Shown here: positions 6,232 through 7,495 of the stretch, piece after piece | How the letters are laid out: the number at the start of each line of letters is the position of its first letter | Numbering within the stretch: the first letter of the stretch is position 1 | Assembly (NCBI GenBank): GCA_003538495.1 | Contig: DPSD01000663.1 | Location: 973-8,467 of the forward strand | Length of the DNA: 7,495 bases | Direction: 5' to 3' | Source of the DNA: Accumulibacter sp. | GTDB lineage: Bacteria; Pseudomonadota; Gammaproteobacteria; Burkholderiales; Rhodocyclaceae | Program-made: the position numbers and the translations under genes | Notes under the pieces: generated by a model | Database searches by the model: none | What the model saw: only the letters and a program-made list of their open reading frames with translations | What the model was told of the DNA's origin: nothing

Positions 6232-6978
6232 TCAGCGCGACGGATCGGCCAGTTTCTGATAGACGAACGCAGTCAAGGCAATCGCCGCGTCATTGGTCAT
6301 ACCGGCAAACTCTACGCCATGCAGGAAGCCCCCGGACGTGTCTTGGGAGACGGAGCGGATCGTCGCGTCAGTTGACATCACGAACTCGATCTCCCTGATA
6401 TCGACCCGGAACTTGATCAACAGGGGATCGCCCTTGCTTCCCAGCCTGGTCTTCGACGAAACCATGGCACCACTGACGCTGAGATTGGTCAATAGGCCGG
6501 CAGCCGTCACCGTTCTCGTACCTTCCGGCAGGATAATCGCGCAGATAATCCTGACCGGAACCCTCTCGCCAACGCGAATGATCAGCCCTCGGACAAGCGG
6601 CGGATAGCCGAGATGCATGTGCGGGAAAGGGATGCTCGATGATCTCAGCACATTGGCAGTAAAGGCATAGGCATTCTTGCCCGAAAAGAAGCGGACGACA
6701 AATGCCTGTCCTTCGCGCACGTAACAGATGGCGCCGTCCGCTTCCGGCATGGTTACAAGAACACTCTTGCCTCTGAGATAACCAATCAGCTTGACGTAGT
6801 ACCGTGCTTCCGTCTGCTCGGTCTGTGCCTGGATCTGGAAAGCGTCGCCGATGGCCAGTTTGATTTCATCGAGACGCACGGCCCGCTCGCCTGGCTGTTC
6901 CGTCGTGCCACTTTCGCCGCCGTCGTGTCCGACACGGCTGCCTGCAGTGCTGGCCTTTGACTCCTGTCTGTCCATCAT
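6232..6978 (-). CDS. PilZ-domain c-di-GMP effector with YcgR-like N-terminal domain
   Basis: I chose ATG 6978 (MMDRQESKAS, 248 residues) because AAGGGGA lies 5 nt upstream. The frame continues open for 103 more codons, but that extension shows no recognisable domain and overlaps the upstream repeats. Residues 1-35 are low-complexity and probably disordered. Residues about 40-125 resemble the YcgR-type N-terminal beta domain (IGDAFQIQAQ, YYVKLIGYLRG, FVVRFFSG). Residues about 135-245 form a PilZ domain with both ligand motifs intact: R139-x3-R143 (RVPVR) and N165-x-S167-x2-G170 (NLSVSG). These are the known c-di-GMP-binding residues. Proteins of this layout act as cytoplasmic c-di-GMP receptors that adjust flagellar motility or surface behaviour. 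The actual target is unknown, as no flagellar or pilus gene lies nearby. The stop is within a few bases of the converging proB remnant. Confidence 0.85.
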   Translation of the reverse strand: MMDRQESKASTAGSRVGHDGGESGTTEQPGERAVRLDEIKLAIGDAFQIQAQTEQTEARYYVKLIGYLRGKSVLVTMPEADGAICYVREGQAFVVRFFSGKNAYAFTANVLRSSSIPFPHMHLGYPPLVRGLIIRVGERVPVRIICAIILPEGTRTVTAAGLLTNLSVSGAMVSSKTRLGSKGDPLLIKFRVDIREIEFVMSTDATIRSVSQDTSGGFLHGVEFAGMTNDAAIALTAFVYQKLADPSR

Positions 6979-6983
6979 CCCGG

Positions 6984-6990
6984 TCCCCTT
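6984..6990 (-). promoter_or_regulatory. Ribosome-binding site of the PilZ gene
   Basis: AAGGGGA on the minus strand is 5 nt (CCGGG) from ATG 6978, with a second ATG directly following. This decides the start against the upstream in-frame codons. Confidence 0.6.
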
Positions 6991-7056
6991 GTCCATCAAG
7001 ACATCGAAGCGGCTTTGCGTACTGACGAGCATACACATCATTATCGCCATGAAGGC

Positions 7057-7074
7057 CGCATTACAGCTAATGCG
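7057..7074. promoter_or_regulatory. 18-bp dyad upstream of the PilZ gene
   Basis: CGCATTA-CAGC-TAATGCG has perfect 7-bp arms and lies about 80-95 bp upstream of the PilZ start. Its AT-centred arms are the right size for a dimeric regulator. Function is a guess. Confidence 0.3.
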
Positions 7075-7158
7075 CAGGGTATGGATGCAGTGCTCGCCAG
7101 GATCTTCACACCGACACGCCAAGCGAGTCCATGGTATGCTTTCCCGCTCCCGATTGCC

Positions 7159-7227
7159 AGCCTGAGCCTTTTCCAATGTGGTATGAGCCTGAACGAGGCG
7201 CGTATTTCCAACCAGGAATGAGCCTGA
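7159..7227 (+). repeat. Three direct repeats of AGCCTGA before the right-hand transposase
   Basis: AGCCTGA occurs at 7159-7165, 7186-7192 and 7221-7227. The last two share a longer ATGAGCCTGA (7183-7192 and 7218-7227). Repeats of this sort near an insertion-sequence end often serve as transposase-binding sites, and they lie 60-130 bp before the transposase start. The exact element end is not visible without its other end. Confidence 0.4.
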
Positions 7228-7287
7228 GGGAAAGAAATTGAGGGTGAACTGAAGTGTGGGTTGATCATCGCAAGGATGGTGATCCAC

Positions 7288-7495
7288 ATGAACGAAACAC
7301 GGCTATGCACGATCGAGCAGATCGAACAATTTCTCAGCGCCACCGCGTCAATCGAGTTCTCGGCGACGGGCGACGACAGGGAGCGGTATGGGCACATCAG
7401 TCGCGTACTCACACGCTTTGACTACCCTGGGCGGAGCAAACGGGAGCGGGGTGTGCTGCACAGGTACCTGCAACACACCAGCGGCTACAGCCGGG
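7288..7495 (+). CDS. N-terminal fragment of a DDE/integrase-core-type transposase (3' end outside window)
   Basis: The frame opens at ATG 7288 (MNETRLCTIEQIEQFLSA) and stays open to the window edge, 69 codons. The residues RYGHISRVLTRFDYP and HRYLQHTSGYSR match my recollection of the N-terminus of a widespread betaproteobacterial insertion-sequence transposase whose later part holds an integrase core. HTSGYSR would begin a helix-turn-helix. The catalytic DDE residues are outside the window, so family assignment (possibly IS481-like) rests on this N-terminus only. GGTGA at 7278-7282, 5 nt before the ATG, can serve as a ribosome-binding site. Confidence 0.65.
   Translation, partial: MNETRLCTIEQIEQFLSATASIEFSATGDDRERYGHISRVLTRFDYPGRSKRERGVLHRYLQHTSGYSR

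Larger units (their letters stand above)
6979..7287. other. Non-coding stretch between divergent PilZ and transposase genes
   Basis: I see no supported gene in this roughly 310-bp stretch. It contains the PilZ ribosome-binding site, an 18-bp dyad (7057-7074), three AGCCTGA repeats (7159-7227) and the start region of the right-hand transposase. It must hold the PilZ promoter and the left end of the right-hand insertion sequence, but neither can be placed exactly. Confidence 0.5.

Noticed and set aside
6979..7287. N-terminal extension of the PilZ protein by 103 residues
   Set aside because: No domain is visible in the extension, while a good ribosome-binding site precedes ATG 6978. The extension also runs over the AGCCTGA repeats.
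1..7495. CRISPR array, tRNA, rRNA or riboswitch
   Set aside because: No regularly spaced repeats and no recognisable structured RNA were seen on either strand by eye.

Overview
The window looks like a mosaic accessory region from a GC-rich proteobacterium. The style of the proB remnant, the IS91-type transposase, the PilZ protein and the partial transposase all suggest a betaproteobacterium, perhaps Rhodocyclales-like. That taxonomic guess rests on recalled protein style, not on a search.

Left part (3-2660, +): a large protein whose start lies just outside the window. It joins an ArdC-type single-stranded-DNA-binding domain, a zincin metallopeptidase domain (HELGH), a Q/N-rich linker, two DUF5710 repeats and a plasmid-type primase/Toprim module with the EGYATA motif. 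This is typical of conjugative plasmids and integrative conjugative elements. A perfect AGGAGG ribosome-binding site sits 5 nt before an in-frame ATG at 930, so the gene may also make a shorter protein with only the DUF5710 and primase parts.

Middle part (2739-3970, -): a two-gene unit read leftwards. First comes a winged-helix plus nucleotidyltransferase (MNT) protein (3937-3293), then an overlapping HEPN gene (3351-2739). The HEPN gene is split by a 176-bp non-coding element (3036-3211) with matching terminal inverted repeats starting CCTAGATTCCTC and an exact 5-bp target duplication (TTCAA on + strand). Removing the element and one duplication restores a continuous 143-codon HEPN frame. 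The ends resemble those of the IS1380 family (ISEcp1 type), so I call it a MITE. The putative toxin is therefore broken while the putative antitoxin/regulator is intact. Three short dyads lie around the MNT start as possible operators.

Right-centre (about 4119-6226, +): an IS91-family HUH transposase gene, with a perfect 12-bp hairpin just upstream. Its C-terminus appears to be cut off and runs into a decayed 3' fragment of proB (glutamate 5-kinase). The proB fragment lacks its N-terminal half and carries two frameshifts and a stop codon.

Right end: a PilZ c-di-GMP effector with a YcgR-like N-terminal domain (6978-6232, -), converging on the proB remnant with almost no gap. After a roughly 310-bp non-coding stretch with a dyad and three AGCCTGA repeats, another transposase gene begins at 7288 (+) and runs off the window.

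Overall, a conjugative-element gene, a toxin-antitoxin-like pair hit by a MITE, a truncated IS91 element, a dead housekeeping fragment and a further IS lie side by side. This points to repeated insertion and deletion rather than one working operon. The most novel observations are the MITE-split HEPN gene and the possible second translation start in the ArdC-primase gene.
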